A stretch of 64,000 bases of DNA from UBA7672 sp041166025 (GCA_041166025.1 JBEAMJ010000007.1:1-64000), one strand, 5' to 3'. Positions 46,617 to 55,641 are shown, counted from the stretch's first letter. Notes: generated by a model from the sequence alone, not told the origin. Numbers and translations: made by a program.

Positions 46617-47474
46617 TCAGTTCGGCGTCGGCGCCGGGGCTTGCGGCATCACCTGCGGCTGCACTGTGCCCTGCACGGGCGGCAGCGTGCTCTGCGCCGG
46701 CGGCGCCTGCGGCGTCGCTGTCGGCGCGCGATACTCCACCGCACCCGTGGGCGTCTCGACCGGCGTCGTCACCGGATCGCAGTCCACTGGCCCGCGCGGC
46801 GCCACCTGCTCCTGCAGCGCCATCGCCACGGCGTTGCTGGGATTGGGCTTCAGCTCGAACGCGTCCTGGCTGGCATAGATGTCGTAGATTGCGCCATCGC
46901 CCATCAGCTGGCCGCTCGCCGAGGTGTGGCTGAAATCGGCGAGGTTGAGCAGCTTCCAGCTGGTCCCCAGACAGCCCATGAAATCGCCCGTCGCGCACTC
47001 CTCCGTCGTCTCGCGGCGCGGCGCATACTTGTTGGTACAGTTGGGGTTCACATAGGTGCCGTAGACCTCGGTCACCTTGAACAGCGAGTCCATGCCGATC
47101 ACATTCGCCCACGGCTTGAACTTCACCACCGGCCCTTCGATGTGGATGCGCTGTCCGGTGATCTGGTAGTCGACCGGCTGGCCGCGCAGTTTCTGCTCCG
47201 CATCGGCAAGATCAATCGTCGCGGTGTACTCGAAATCGCTGACCTTCTTGAGCGTCACCTGACCGGCCAGCCGTTCCTTCGAAAGCTGCGCGTAGGTCTG
47301 CAGGTTGAGCCCGACCAGACCGACGATCATCGCGCCCGCCAGCGTCAGCCCGCCGAACAGCACGCGCAGCAGGCCGCCGCCGAAATTGGCCTTGAACAGC
47401 TTGGCGAAGCCGCCCACCAGCATCAGCACGCCCACCAGCCCGACAAAGGCCGGTATGAGCCACCAGATCGACAT
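46617..47474 (-). CDS. Hypothetical membrane protein with proline-rich tail
   Basis: A 285-residue protein with two N-terminal hydrophobic helices (about 5-25 and 35-58), then a periplasmic or extracytoplasmic domain (about 65-230) with paired cysteines (PNCTNKY, EECATGDF, MGCLG). It ends in a Pro/Gln/Ala-rich tail. The ATG at 47474 is the first reasonable start; a GTG 120 bases upstream in frame has no such support. I know no matching domain. It converges with gmhB (1-base gap). Confidence 0.55.
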   Translation of the reverse strand: MSIWWLIPAFVGLVGVLMLVGGFAKLFKANFGGGLLRVLFGGLTLAGAMIVGLVGLNLQTYAQLSKERLAGQVTLKKVSDFEYTATIDLADAEQKLRGQPVDYQITGQRIHIEGPVVKFKPWANVIGMDSLFKVTEVYGTYVNPNCTNKYAPRRETTEECATGDFMGCLGTSWKLLNLADFSHTSASGQLMGDGAIYDIYASQDAFELKPNPSNAVAMALQEQVAPRGPVDCDPVTTPVETPTGAVEYRAPTATPQAPPAQSTLPPVQGTVQPQVMPQAPAPTPN

Positions 47475-47623
47475 GCCGCCACTCCTACGCTCGAGCGCAT
47501 TCCACGCGAATGGGCTGCACCGCCCGTCCGTTCCCCGGCGACTTTTAACAAATGAAACGCGCCCTGCCCACCCGTGCGAAACGCACGAAGTCACAACGTC
47601 ATTACCGAGATGTCAGGTGTGGT

Positions 47624-48355
47624 CTAGAAAACGCGTGGCCGTTCCTGCCGCTTCAGGTGCAGCCCGCACTCTTCCTTGGTGAAGCCGACCCAGCGCCCGG
47701 ACCGGATGTCGTTGGGGTCCACCGGACGCGCCGTGCAGGGCCAGCAGCCAATCGAGGGATAGCCCTCCGCCACCATCGGATGGGGCGGCAGCCTCTTGTC
47801 CTGCACCAGCGCGGCGAGTTCCTCCGGCGTCTGGTCCGCCAGCGGATTGATCTTGAAGCGCCCTTCGAAGTACTCGGCCACCGGCAGCTTCGCCCGCCCT
47901 CCGCCGTGGAAGCGCTTGCGCCCCGTGATCCACGCATCGAACCCTTCCAGCGCCGGGGCCAGCGGCCGCACCTTGCGCACTTCACAGCACGCATTCGGGT
48001 CCGTCTTGTTGAGCACGCCCCTGGGATCGATCGCCTTCACCTCCTCCTTCACCGGATGAAAGGTGCGGATGTCGGAAAGGCCAAGCAGACGGCCCAGCTC
48101 ATCGCGATACTGGAGCGTCTGGTGGAAGTGCATGCCCGTGTCGATGAACACGATCGGCATGCTCTGGTCGACGTCGGCAATGAGACTCAGCATCGCCGCG
48201 CTCTCGGCGCCGAAGGACGACACATAGGTCAGCTTTCGCCCGAACTCGCGCAGAGCGACGCGAATGATCTCGTGCGGCCCCTTCCCGCGCAGCTCCGCGT
48301 TCAGCCGCTCGACAATCTGATCCGGCGTTTCGATTGCCATTGCGAGCGCACTCAT
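47624..48355 (-). CDS. cysH: Adenylyl-sulfate (APS) reductase
   Basis: A 243-residue enzyme that reduces APS to sulfite and AMP with thioredoxin. The P-loop-like SSFGAESAAML is near 47. Paired cysteines NACCEVRK (near 123) and GCWPC (near 203), plus the C-terminal ECGLH, mark the [4Fe-4S] form that uses APS rather than PAPS. It is the last gene of the cobA-DUF2849-GST-cysI-DUF934-cysH operon; its ATG overlaps the DUF934 stop (ATGA). No cysD/cysN (ATP sulfurylase) is seen in the window. Confidence 0.95.
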   Translation of the reverse strand: MSALAMAIETPDQIVERLNAELRGKGPHEIIRVALREFGRKLTYVSSFGAESAAMLSLIADVDQSMPIVFIDTGMHFHQTLQYRDELGRLLGLSDIRTFHPVKEEVKAIDPRGVLNKTDPNACCEVRKVRPLAPALEGFDAWITGRKRFHGGGRAKLPVAEYFEGRFKINPLADQTPEELAALVQDKRLPPHPMVAEGYPSIGCWPCTARPVDPNDIRSGRWVGFTKEECGLHLKRQERPRVF

Positions 48356-48864
48356 TCCGCTGCCTTCGACTGTCGGGCCTTCTGTCTCTTGACGAAGATA
48401 GAGTCGGAGGTGTCCGCGGCAGACTGGTAGAATTCTGAAAACTCTTGTGAGGAAGCGGCGTAGACGGTCTCAGCGTCGTCTCCGTCCAGAACGATGGCAT
48501 CGAACCCCGTCCGGATCATCAGGCGCAACTGATCGCGCAAAACCTGCCCGGTCGCGCGGATTTCGCCCCTGTATCCATGCCGGCGACGCAACAGCTGTGC
48601 CTGGCTGAAAGCGCGTCCGTCAGTGTATTTCGGGAACTGGAGTTCGATCAGGTGAAGCCGGTCGAGGAATGGCTCCAGTTGGCTTGGGTCATCCGTGTTC
48701 TGCAAGCGAACACCGATCGAGCGGTTGCGTGTCAGGAGCTGATCATGCTCCGACAGGAAGCGCCCCAGCGAAACCACGATGCAGCCGCCCGGCGATAGCT
48801 CGTGCCCGTCCTCGACGAACGCCCAGACATCGTCGACCACCTTGCCGTCCTTAAGCAGCGGCAT
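48352..48864 (-). CDS. DUF934 protein of the sulfite reductase operon
   Basis: A 170-residue protein (ATG at 48864). It has the DUF934 pattern VRLQNTDDPSQLEPFLDRLHLIELQFPKYTDGRAFSQAQLLRRR near 50-95, of which the last part, Y-T-D-G-R-A-x-S, is typical. The family is encoded beside cysI/cysH in many proteobacteria and is thought to assist sulfite reduction, mechanism unknown. It overlaps cysI by 14 bases and cysH by 4, so it is translated as part of the same operon. Confidence 0.88.
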   Translation of the reverse strand: MPLLKDGKVVDDVWAFVEDGHELSPGGCIVVSLGRFLSEHDQLLTRNRSIGVRLQNTDDPSQLEPFLDRLHLIELQFPKYTDGRAFSQAQLLRRRHGYRGEIRATGQVLRDQLRLMIRTGFDAIVLDGDDAETVYAASSQEFSEFYQSAADTSDSIFVKRQKARQSKAAE

Positions 48865-50512
48865 AGAGCGCCTCCTTGAACGGCGCCTGTCCCACGCGTC
48901 CCATCGTGTCGATGAATTTCTCCGAGCTATCGCGGCGCAGCGCGAGGTACGTGTCAATCACGCGACGGATCGCCGGCGCCACCTCCTCGTGCTTCAGACC
49001 AGGGCCCTGGATCGTGGCGATCGCGGCCTTCTCGTCGGCGCGGCCGCCGAAGAGCACCTGGTAGAATTCCTCGCCCTTCTTGTCGACGCCAAGGATGCCG
49101 ATATGGCCGACATGGTGGTGCCCGCATGCATTGATGCAGCCCGACACGTTCACATGCAGCGCGCCCACCTCGTCCTCAAACTCCGGATCGGCGAACACCG
49201 CCTGGATCTCGTTCGCGACCGAGATCGAGCGCGCATTCGACAGGTTGCAATAGTCCAGCCCCGGACAGGAGATGATGTCAGACCCCAAGCCGGCGTTTGA
49301 GGCATTCAGGCCCGCAGCCTTCAGCTCGGCATACACGGCCGGCACATCATCCAGCCTCACATGCGGAAACACCACGTCCTGCTCATGCGCGACGCGGATG
49401 TCATCGAGCCCATAGCGCTCGCCGATGTCCGCCAGCACGCGCATCTGGTCCGACGTCGCATCGCCAGGCGCCTCGCCCTGCTGCTTCAACGCGACATGAA
49501 CCGAAGCGTAGCCTGCCACACGGTGTGGCCTGAGGTTGTTCCTGGCCCACCGCGCCTGCTCGCGGCTGGCGGACTTGAAGGCCTCGAAAGGCGCGGACAC
49601 GGCTGGCAGCTTCGCAAATGCTGGAGGCGCGAAATACGCGGAGATGCGATCAACCTCCTCCTGCGGAAGCACCACCTTCTCCCATGTGTTCTGCGCGGCG
49701 AACTCCGCTTCGACCTGCCTGCGGTACTCCTCCAGCCCCAGTTCATTGACCAGGATCTTGATCCGCGCCTTGTACTTGTTGTCCCGCCGCCCATGGCGGT
49801 TGTAGACGCGCATGTTGGCTTCGAGATAGTCGAGCAGATCCTCCTTCGCGACCCAGTCGCGAACGGTCAGGCCGATATAGGGCGTCCGACCCAGCCCGCC
49901 GCCAACGATGAACTCGAAGCCCACGCGGCCTGCGGCGTTCGTCTTCATGTGCAGTCCGATGTCGTGCACGCGCACCGCCGCGCGATCCGTTGCAGCCCCC
50001 GTCACCGCGATCTTGAACTTGCGTGGCAGGCTCGAGAATTCCGGATGGAAGGTCGACCACTGCCGGATGATCTCGCACCACGGCCGCGGATCCTCGATCT
50101 CATCGAGAGTGGCGCCTGCCAGATGATCCGACGTCACATTGCGGATGCAGTTGCCGCTCGTCTGGATCGCATGCATCTCGACATCCGCGAGCGCATCCAG
50201 CACGTCCGGCATGTCAGCCAGCTTGATCCAGTTGTACTGGATGTTCTGCCGCGTCGTGAAATGCCCATAGCCCTTGTCGTATGTGTCCGCGATCATTGCG
50301 AGCTGGCGCAGCTTTCTCGCATCCAGCTGGCCGTACGGAATCGCCACGCGCAGCATGTATGCGTGCAGCTGCAGGTAAACGCCGTTCTGCAGCCGCAGGG
50401 GCTTGAAATGCTCTTCCCGCAGCTCGCCCTTCAGACGACGTTCAACCTGCCCGCGGAACTGCCTCGCGCGTTCCCGGACCAGCGTCTCGTCAAATTGATC
50501 GTAACGGTACAT
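48851..50512 (-). CDS. cysI: Sulfite/nitrite reductase hemoprotein (siroheme, 4Fe-4S)
   Basis: A 553-residue reductase that turns sulfite into sulfide with six electrons. Duplicated ferredoxin-like and siroheme domains are clear: TTRQNIQYNWIKL near 90, and GGGLGRTPYIG near 210. The iron-sulfur/siroheme cysteines are CPGLDYC near 416 and CINACGHHHVGH near 459. The first gene of the pair with DUF934. Its ATG sits inside the GST stop (TGATG). Siroheme comes from the cobA product of the same operon; the electron donor is probably ferredoxin or a flavoprotein. The nearest alternative, assimilatory nitrite reductase, is less likely in this setting. Confidence 0.93.
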   Translation of the reverse strand: MYRYDQFDETLVRERARQFRGQVERRLKGELREEHFKPLRLQNGVYLQLHAYMLRVAIPYGQLDARKLRQLAMIADTYDKGYGHFTTRQNIQYNWIKLADMPDVLDALADVEMHAIQTSGNCIRNVTSDHLAGATLDEIEDPRPWCEIIRQWSTFHPEFSSLPRKFKIAVTGAATDRAAVRVHDIGLHMKTNAAGRVGFEFIVGGGLGRTPYIGLTVRDWVAKEDLLDYLEANMRVYNRHGRRDNKYKARIKILVNELGLEEYRRQVEAEFAAQNTWEKVVLPQEEVDRISAYFAPPAFAKLPAVSAPFEAFKSASREQARWARNNLRPHRVAGYASVHVALKQQGEAPGDATSDQMRVLADIGERYGLDDIRVAHEQDVVFPHVRLDDVPAVYAELKAAGLNASNAGLGSDIISCPGLDYCNLSNARSISVANEIQAVFADPEFEDEVGALHVNVSGCINACGHHHVGHIGILGVDKKGEEFYQVLFGGRADEKAAIATIQGPGLKHEEVAPAIRRVIDTYLALRRDSSEKFIDTMGRVGQAPFKEALYAAA

Positions 50513-51144
50513 CAGGCCGCCTTCTTCGCGTGCCCGATGCCCAGATCCGTCTCGACCCGCGCCACCCAGCGCTGCACATTCGGGAATTCGTTGAGATCGA
50601 ACCCGCCCTCATCCGCCCAGCGCGTGTAAGCCACCAGCGCGATGTCGGCGAGCGTCAGGCTTTCACCCACGAAGTAGTTCGAGAAGGTGAGCTGCAATTC
50701 CATCACGCCCAGAGCGCGCCGCCCGCGCGCAAGAAGCTGCGGATCAAGCTCGTCATCACTCATGTTCATGAACTTCTTCCGGAACCGCCGCACAGCGATA
50801 TAGGGCTCGTGGCTATACTGCTCCCAGAACAGCCAGCTCATCATCTTCGCCTTCTCGAACGGATCGGCAGGAACCAGCGACTCGCTCGCATACATCTCCG
50901 TGAGATAGAGGATGATCGCGTTCGACTGCGGAAGGATGCGCCCGTCCGGCAGCCGCATCACCGGCACCTGCCCCGAAGGGTTCATCCGCATGAATGCATC
51001 CGAGCGCGTGCCGCCTTCGACAACACTCACCTCGATCCAGTCATAGTCGACGCCGAGATAATCCGCCGTCCACTTCGTCTTGAGGCAGTTGCCCGAGATC
51101 GAGTCGCCATAGAGCGTCAGCTTGGTGATTGCGCGATCGAGCAT
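50512..51144 (-). CDS. Glutathione S-transferase family protein in the sulfur operon
   Basis: A 210-residue GST-fold protein. The N-terminal thioredoxin-like domain has TLYGDSISGNCLKTKW (candidate catalytic Ser/Cys near residue 15), PSGQVPVMRLPDG (cis-Pro loop) and PQSNAIILYL (Glu/Ser-rich glutathione site). The C-terminal helical domain has SLTLADIALVAYTRW. It starts in the stop of the DUF2849 gene (TGATG) and ends in the start of cysI (TGATG). A GST between sulfur-reduction genes is not part of the usual operon and suggests a thiol-related function, e.g. handling sulfite or persulfides, by inference. Confidence 0.85.
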   Translation of the reverse strand: MLDRAITKLTLYGDSISGNCLKTKWTADYLGVDYDWIEVSVVEGGTRSDAFMRMNPSGQVPVMRLPDGRILPQSNAIILYLTEMYASESLVPADPFEKAKMMSWLFWEQYSHEPYIAVRRFRKKFMNMSDDELDPQLLARGRRALGVMELQLTFSNYFVGESLTLADIALVAYTRWADEGGFDLNEFPNVQRWVARVETDLGIGHAKKAA

Positions 51145-51464
51145 CAGTTGTTCCCCGCCTGCTTGCCGAACATCGGATGATTGGTCGGGCCTCTCGCCCG
51201 GATGGTCTCGCGGATCGTCTCGCGTCCCGCAACCGCACCCTCGGGCGAGACCTGCATGAAATAAGGGTCCGCCACGCGCGTCTGGTCCTGAGCTGCCCAT
51301 GCCAGCACGTCGTTTGCGCCGACGCCCGTCATGACCTCGGCCTGGCGCAGATCCTCCGACCACGCGCGATCCCTCGTCAGGTAGACAACTCGCCCCGTCG
51401 CCGACAGCCACGCCGTGATCACCTTCGGCGTCTCAGGGGAAAGCTTGGGCCGCTCGGAACTCAC
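51144..51464 (-). CDS. DUF2849 protein
   Basis: A 106-residue protein with a GTG start at 51464 overlapping the cobA stop (GTGA). It matches DUF2849 (PKVITAWLSATGRVVYLTRDRAW, and later DPYFMQVSPEGAV). In alphaproteobacteria this small family is encoded between cobA/cysG and cysI, but its role is unknown. Conserved location implies a part in assimilatory sulfite reduction or siroheme supply. It is likely cytoplasmic; no membrane segment is seen. Confidence 0.88.
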   Translation of the reverse strand: MSSERPKLSPETPKVITAWLSATGRVVYLTRDRAWSEDLRQAEVMTGVGANDVLAWAAQDQTRVADPYFMQVSPEGAVAGRETIRETIRARGPTNHPMFGKQAGNN

Positions 51465-52411
51465 GACAACATCCTCCAGAGATCTGAGAGGGAGGGACTT
51501 GACCTGTCATCCCGGGCGGACCGCAGCGCAGACCGGGGCGCCCAATCCTCGCGTCCTGATCCCTTGGTCGCTGCTTCCCCGCCCTCACTTTGCGCGGGCT
51601 GACGGAAAGCCTCCCTCGTGTGATCCCGCGCCAGGCGGACCACCTCGCCAATCACCAGCAGCCCCGGCCCCTCGATGCCCGCGCGCGCGATGACCTCGCC
51701 CACCTCGCCGAGCACGCCGAACGCGCGCACTTCCTCCGGCCGCGTCGCATTCTCCACCACAGCCACGGGCGTTGCTGCATCGCGCCCCGCCGCGATCAGC
51801 CGCGCCGCGATCGTGCCTGCGGTGCCAACACCCATATAGACCACGACTGTCTGGTTGCCGCGCGCCAGCGCCGCCCAGTCGAGATCGGGCGATGCGCCAA
51901 GCTTCGCATGGCCCGTTACGAACGTCACCGCCTGCGCCACATCGCGATGCGTCAGCGGTATCTGCCCCGCCGCCGCCACGCCCAGCGCCGCCGAAATGCC
52001 CGGCACGACGTCAACCGCAACACCTGCCGTCCGCAACGCTTCCACTTCCTCCCCGCCGCGCCCGAAGATGAAGGGATCGCCACCCTTGAGGCGCACCACC
52101 CGCTTGCCGTCGCGGGCGGCCGCAATCATGCGCGCGTGAATCTCATCCTGCGCAACCGAATGCTCGCCCTTGCTCTTGCCGACGGGCACGATCTCGGCAT
52201 CGCCCCGCGCCAGCGCCAGCACGTCGCGGCCCACCAGCCGGTCAGCGAAGATCACATCCGCTTGCCCGATCAGTCGCGCAGCCTTGAGCGTCAGCAGGTC
52301 CTTATCGCCCGGGCCCGCGCCCACGAGTGCGACGGATCCCGCCCGCCCAAACCCTGAGCTTTGGGGCTGCGTCCCTGTCTCTCCCGTCCGAGAGCCCGGC
52401 GCGTCCGGCAT
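51461..52411 (-). CDS. cobA: Uroporphyrinogen-III C-methyltransferase
   Basis: A 316-residue SAM-dependent methyltransferase making precorrin-2, the entry to siroheme, needed by the CysI product of this operon. The ATG at 52411 is preferred to a GTG at 52438. Motifs: VALVGAGPGDKDLLTLKAAR (about 34-53), VRLKGGDPFIFGRGGEE (about 108-124), VVYMGVGTA near 190. The last roughly 50 residues (QSEGGEAATKGS...) are not typical of CobA; part of this tail is encoded by a REP-like hairpin sequence at 51505-51546. First gene of the operon; divergent LysR gene on the other side. Confidence 0.92.
   Translation of the reverse strand: MPDAPGSRTGETGTQPQSSGFGRAGSVALVGAGPGDKDLLTLKAARLIGQADVIFADRLVGRDVLALARGDAEIVPVGKSKGEHSVAQDEIHARMIAAARDGKRVVRLKGGDPFIFGRGGEEVEALRTAGVAVDVVPGISAALGVAAAGQIPLTHRDVAQAVTFVTGHAKLGASPDLDWAALARGNQTVVVYMGVGTAGTIAARLIAAGRDAATPVAVVENATRPEEVRAFGVLGEVGEVIARAGIEGPGLLVIGEVVRLARDHTREAFRQPAQSEGGEAATKGSGREDWAPRSALRSARDDRSSPSLSDLWRMLS
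51505..51546 (-). repeat. REP-like hairpin within the 3' end of cobA
   Basis: TGTCATCCCGG...GCAGCGCAGACCGGGG-CGCCCAAT is an inverted repeat (CCCGG at 51511-51515 with CCGGG at 51533-51537, GC-rich loop). It resembles short dispersed repeats of the TGTCATCCCGG type common between alphaproteobacterial genes. It lies in frame inside cobA, so its translation forms part of a non-conserved C-terminal tail. Only one copy was seen in the window. Confidence 0.45.
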
Positions 52412-52529
52412 CGATTTTGGCCCTTTAGTTTTTCTCACGCATGCGCATATAAGGGGGAGACACCCAGCCTACCGGACGTGGTCCCACGCGGCAAATGGCC
52501 GGAAGGCAGTAACGACGCAATGAACCATT

Positions 52530-52548
52530 CCTAAGCAGAACCATTAGG
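52530..52548 (+). promoter_or_regulatory. Inverted repeat upstream of the LysR gene
   Basis: CCTAA-N9-TTAGG (52530-52548) is found 40 bases before the LysR ATG and between it and divergent cobA. A second copy of AACCATT stands just upstream (52523-52529) and overlaps in spacing with the one inside the repeat. LysR proteins often bind inverted repeats in such divergent regions, so this is a candidate site for autoregulation or control of the cys operon. Weak evidence only. Confidence 0.3.
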
Positions 52549-52588
52549 CGCCCTCACCCGCCTTCACATGCAGAAAACCTGAAGCAAA

Positions 52589-53518
52589 ATGGCCCAGGAA
52601 GATCGCCTCCCCGCCCTCAACGCCCTACGCGCCTTCGAGGCAGCCGCCCGCCATCTCTCCTTCACGCGCGCCGCCGAGGAGCTCAACGTCACGCCTGGCG
52701 CCATCTCCCAGCAGATCCGACAGCTCGAAGAGTTCGCCGGCGCACCGCTTTTCCGCCGCACGGGCCGCCAGGTCCTCCTCACCGACGCCGGCCAGGCCGC
52801 CCTGCCGCTTCTCACGCACGCCTTCGAGCTCATGGCTGAAGCCGTCCACCACATGCGCGCGCCCGCGCGCCGCGACCGGCTGATGATCTCGTCCGCCCCC
52901 TCCTTCGCCGCCAAATGGCTCGCCCCGCGGCTCGAGAAATTCCAGGAACTCAATCCCGAGGCCGAAGTCTGGGTCTCCGCCGACCTCGCCATGACCGACT
53001 TCAACTCATCCGACATCGATCTCGCCCTGCGCTACGGCAAGGGCGTCTACGAAGGCCTACGCGCTGAGAAAATCATGTCGGAGTCCTGTCTGCCGGTGTG
53101 CTCGCCCGATCTCATGAGCGGTCCGCATCCTCTGCGCTCGCCCGCCGACCTCGCCCACCACGTCCTGCTGCACGACGAAAGCCCCGAGAACGATCCTTCG
53201 CGCCCCGACTGGAATTCGTGGCTGAAGGCGCGCGGGGTCACCACAGTCGATGGCAATCGCGGCCCGCGCTTCACGCAGTCCTCGCTCGTCGTCGAAGCGG
53301 CCGCCGCCGGCCGCGGCGTGGCGCTGGCCAAATTCGCCATCGCATCGGGCGATCTCGAACGCGGCCGCCTCATCTCGCCATTTGCGGATGGGTCGAGCGA
53401 CATCGATTTCGCCTACTGGATCGTCTACCCAAAATGGCGCACGCCCTCGAAACTCGCCCGCACCTTCATGGCGTGGCTCAAGAGCGAAGCCCAGTCGGCG
53501 GAAGTGACAGGCGTCTGA
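52589..53518 (+). CDS. LysR-family transcriptional regulator (GcvA-like)
   Basis: A 309-residue LysR regulator. The HTH is RAFEAAARHLSFTRAAEELNVTPGAISQQIRQLEEFAG (residues about 14-50), and the substrate-binding domain follows (LMISSAPSFAAKWLAPRL from about 98). The PGAISQQI form and the rest fit the GcvA/DsdC branch rather than the sulfur regulator CysB/Cbl. It is divergent from the cobA-cysH operon (about 180 bases between starts), so a role in its control is possible but unproven. The effector is unknown. Confidence 0.87.
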   Translation: MAQEDRLPALNALRAFEAAARHLSFTRAAEELNVTPGAISQQIRQLEEFAGAPLFRRTGRQVLLTDAGQAALPLLTHAFELMAEAVHHMRAPARRDRLMISSAPSFAAKWLAPRLEKFQELNPEAEVWVSADLAMTDFNSSDIDLALRYGKGVYEGLRAEKIMSESCLPVCSPDLMSGPHPLRSPADLAHHVLLHDESPENDPSRPDWNSWLKARGVTTVDGNRGPRFTQSSLVVEAAAAGRGVALAKFAIASGDLERGRLISPFADGSSDIDFAYWIVYPKWRTPSKLARTFMAWLKSEAQSAEVTGV

Positions 53519-53782
53519 GCCGAGAGGCGTCCTGACGCGCCCCGATGAGCCACCAACGCCCATGCCTTGGCAGGCGAGCCCGTCCGGGCAACCACTTCGG
53601 CGACACGTTGGGCGCCCTGTGGTTGACCGGTAGCTCCGAGACATTTGGAAACGCCACACCGCGCCGGGCCGACCGCGTCCCCGGCCGGGCCCTCCTTGGC
53701 CCAAGCGAGCCCAGAACCCACGCTTGCATCGCCACGCGACCCGCGCTCCAATCTGCCAAACCGTCAGAAACGCGAGAGGCTC

Positions 53783-55222
53783 ATGCGCTTCATTCACACG
53801 CTCTCAGCTCTCCTCGCCTTCGGCCTTGCAGCATCCTGCGCGACGCCGACAACGCCGTCCCTGCCGCCGCCGAACCCGCCCACCATCCTCGACAGCTATG
53901 TTGCGAGGCCTGACCCCGCCTTCGCCTGGAAGGTCGAGAAGACCTTCACCGGTGAAGGCTTCCGTGGCGCGGTGGTCGAACTCACCTCGCAAACCTGGAT
54001 GACGGCAGCCGAGTCTGACCGCCCCATCTGGAAGCACTGGCTCACGATCACGGTCCCTGACCGGCTCACCAGCAACAAGGCCTTCCTTTATATCGGCGGC
54101 GGCTCGACAGCCTCCGCGGCGCCGTCAACCGCATCGGCCCGCTTCGCCCAGATGGCGGTCGATACCGGCTCGGTGATTGCCGAACTCGGCCAGGTCCCCA
54201 ACCAGCCGATCCGCTTTGCCGACACGCCCGGCACGGCGCGCAGCGAAGACGACATGATCGCCTACCTTCAGGCCCGTTATGACGCAGACAAGAACCCCGA
54301 AGCGCTCGTTCGCCTGCCCATGGTGAAGAGCGCAACCGCCGCCATGACGGCCGTCCAGCAATTCATGGCCAGCCCGGAGGGCGGGGCCCGCGTAATCGAC
54401 GGCTTCGTCGTCTCGGGCGGCTCCAAGCGCGGCTGGACCAGCTGGCTCGTCGGCCTCCTGGACGCGCGCGTCATCGGCATGATGCCCATCGTCATTCCGG
54501 TGCTCGATTTCGACGCCATGGCGCGTCACCATTGGGAAACGCTGGGCTACTTCTCCCCTGCCGTCGGCGATTATGTCACCCACGGACTGATACCCGGCGA
54601 GATCGGCGGCAAGATGAACGTCATCAACGCCATCGAAGACCCCTTCGTCTATCGCGGCCGCCCGTCGATGACGATGCCCAAATTCATCATCAACGCGGTG
54701 GGCGACGAGTTCTTCCCGCCCGACAACACGAAGTTCTCCTACCATCTTCTTCCAGGCTCGAAGCAGCTGCGCATGCTCCCCAACTCGCGCCACTCCACGG
54801 CGGGCACCGACATCAATGAGAGCATGACGGCCTGGTACGACAACCTCATCCACAATCGCGCGACACCGGAATATGCGTGGACTGTGCGCGAGGATGGCGC
54901 GCTCGTCGTCGACCCCGGCCCAGCAAGGCCCAGCGCCGTCCTCCTCTGGCAGGGCACGAACCCCGGCGCGCGCGACTTCCGCGTCGCAACCCTCGGCGAC
55001 AAGGCCTTCACCGCAACGCCCCTCGCCCCCCAATCCGATGGAACCTATGTCGGCAATGTCGAACAACCCGCGAGCGGCTTCACGGCCTACTTCGTCGAAC
55101 TCACCTACCCCACCGGCGGCAGGTATCCGCTCAAGGTGACCACCGAAGTCTACGTCAAGCCGGACATCTATCCCTATCGCTGGGAAGACGCCCGACCGAT
55201 CACCGCGCCGGACGGCAAGTGA
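53783..55222 (+). CDS. PhoPQ-activated pathogenicity-related (PqaA) family hydrolase
   Basis: A 479-residue protein of the PhoPQ-activated pathogenicity-related family, an alpha/beta-hydrolase fold. The ATG at 53783 begins a lipoprotein-like signal (MRFIHTLSALLAFGLAASC). The nucleophile elbow is GGSKRGWTSWL (Ser near 213). Later are the acid/His parts NAVGDEFFPPDN and PNSRHSTAG. Family members are periplasmic or surface-linked, and their substrates are unclear. The next gene starts 7 bases later, so it is probably cotranscribed. Confidence 0.85.
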   Translation: MRFIHTLSALLAFGLAASCATPTTPSLPPPNPPTILDSYVARPDPAFAWKVEKTFTGEGFRGAVVELTSQTWMTAAESDRPIWKHWLTITVPDRLTSNKAFLYIGGGSTASAAPSTASARFAQMAVDTGSVIAELGQVPNQPIRFADTPGTARSEDDMIAYLQARYDADKNPEALVRLPMVKSATAAMTAVQQFMASPEGGARVIDGFVVSGGSKRGWTSWLVGLLDARVIGMMPIVIPVLDFDAMARHHWETLGYFSPAVGDYVTHGLIPGEIGGKMNVINAIEDPFVYRGRPSMTMPKFIINAVGDEFFPPDNTKFSYHLLPGSKQLRMLPNSRHSTAGTDINESMTAWYDNLIHNRATPEYAWTVREDGALVVDPGPARPSAVLLWQGTNPGARDFRVATLGDKAFTATPLAPQSDGTYVGNVEQPASGFTAYFVELTYPTGGRYPLKVTTEVYVKPDIYPYRWEDARPITAPDGK

Positions 55223-55229
55223 GCGCAGC

Positions 55230-55640
55230 ATGCGAGACGAGCCCGTCGCAACCGACGTGGACCACTGGCTGTCCCGCCTCGCGCCTGTAGCGCGCGCCGC
55301 GCTGGAAAATCTCCGCACTCAGATCCACGCGGCCGCGCCAGGGGCGGAGGAGAAGATCAGCTACGGCCAGCCGACGTTCGTGCTGCACGGCCATCTCGTG
55401 GCCTTCGGCGCCTTCAAGAAGCATCTCAGCTTCTTCCCGATGAATTCGTCCATCATCGCGAAATTCCCTGAAGCAGCGCGGTTCGCAACCTCCTCCGGCA
55501 CGCTGCAGTTCCAGCCCGAAAAGCCTCTGCCTGCCAGCCTGGTGAAGAAGATCGTCAGGGCCCGGATCGTGCAGAATCTCGAACTGGCCGGCGAACGCGC
55601 CGCGGCCAGGAAAAAGAAGGCCGCAACGAGGAAGAAATGA
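55230..55640 (+). CDS. DUF1801 protein (YdhG/FraC-like)
   Basis: A 136-residue protein of the DUF1801 fold (YdhG-like iron-chaperone-type family). It has ISYGQPTFVLHGHLVAFGAF near 45 and HLSFFPMNSSIIAKF near 65, and a basic, lysine-rich tail (AARKKKAATRKK). Gene starts 7 bases after the PqaA-like stop. Function unknown; iron binding has been proposed for related proteins. A hairpin terminator follows. Confidence 0.85.
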   Translation: MRDEPVATDVDHWLSRLAPVARAALENLRTQIHAAAPGAEEKISYGQPTFVLHGHLVAFGAFKKHLSFFPMNSSIIAKFPEAARFATSSGTLQFQPEKPLPASLVKKIVRARIVQNLELAGERAAARKKKAATRKK

Positions 55641-55641
55641 A

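Noticed and set aside
47573..47587. Small hairpin CGTGCG-AAA-CGCACG downstream of cysH
   Set aside because: Six-bp stem with a 3-base loop but no T run on the reverse strand, so not called as a terminator.
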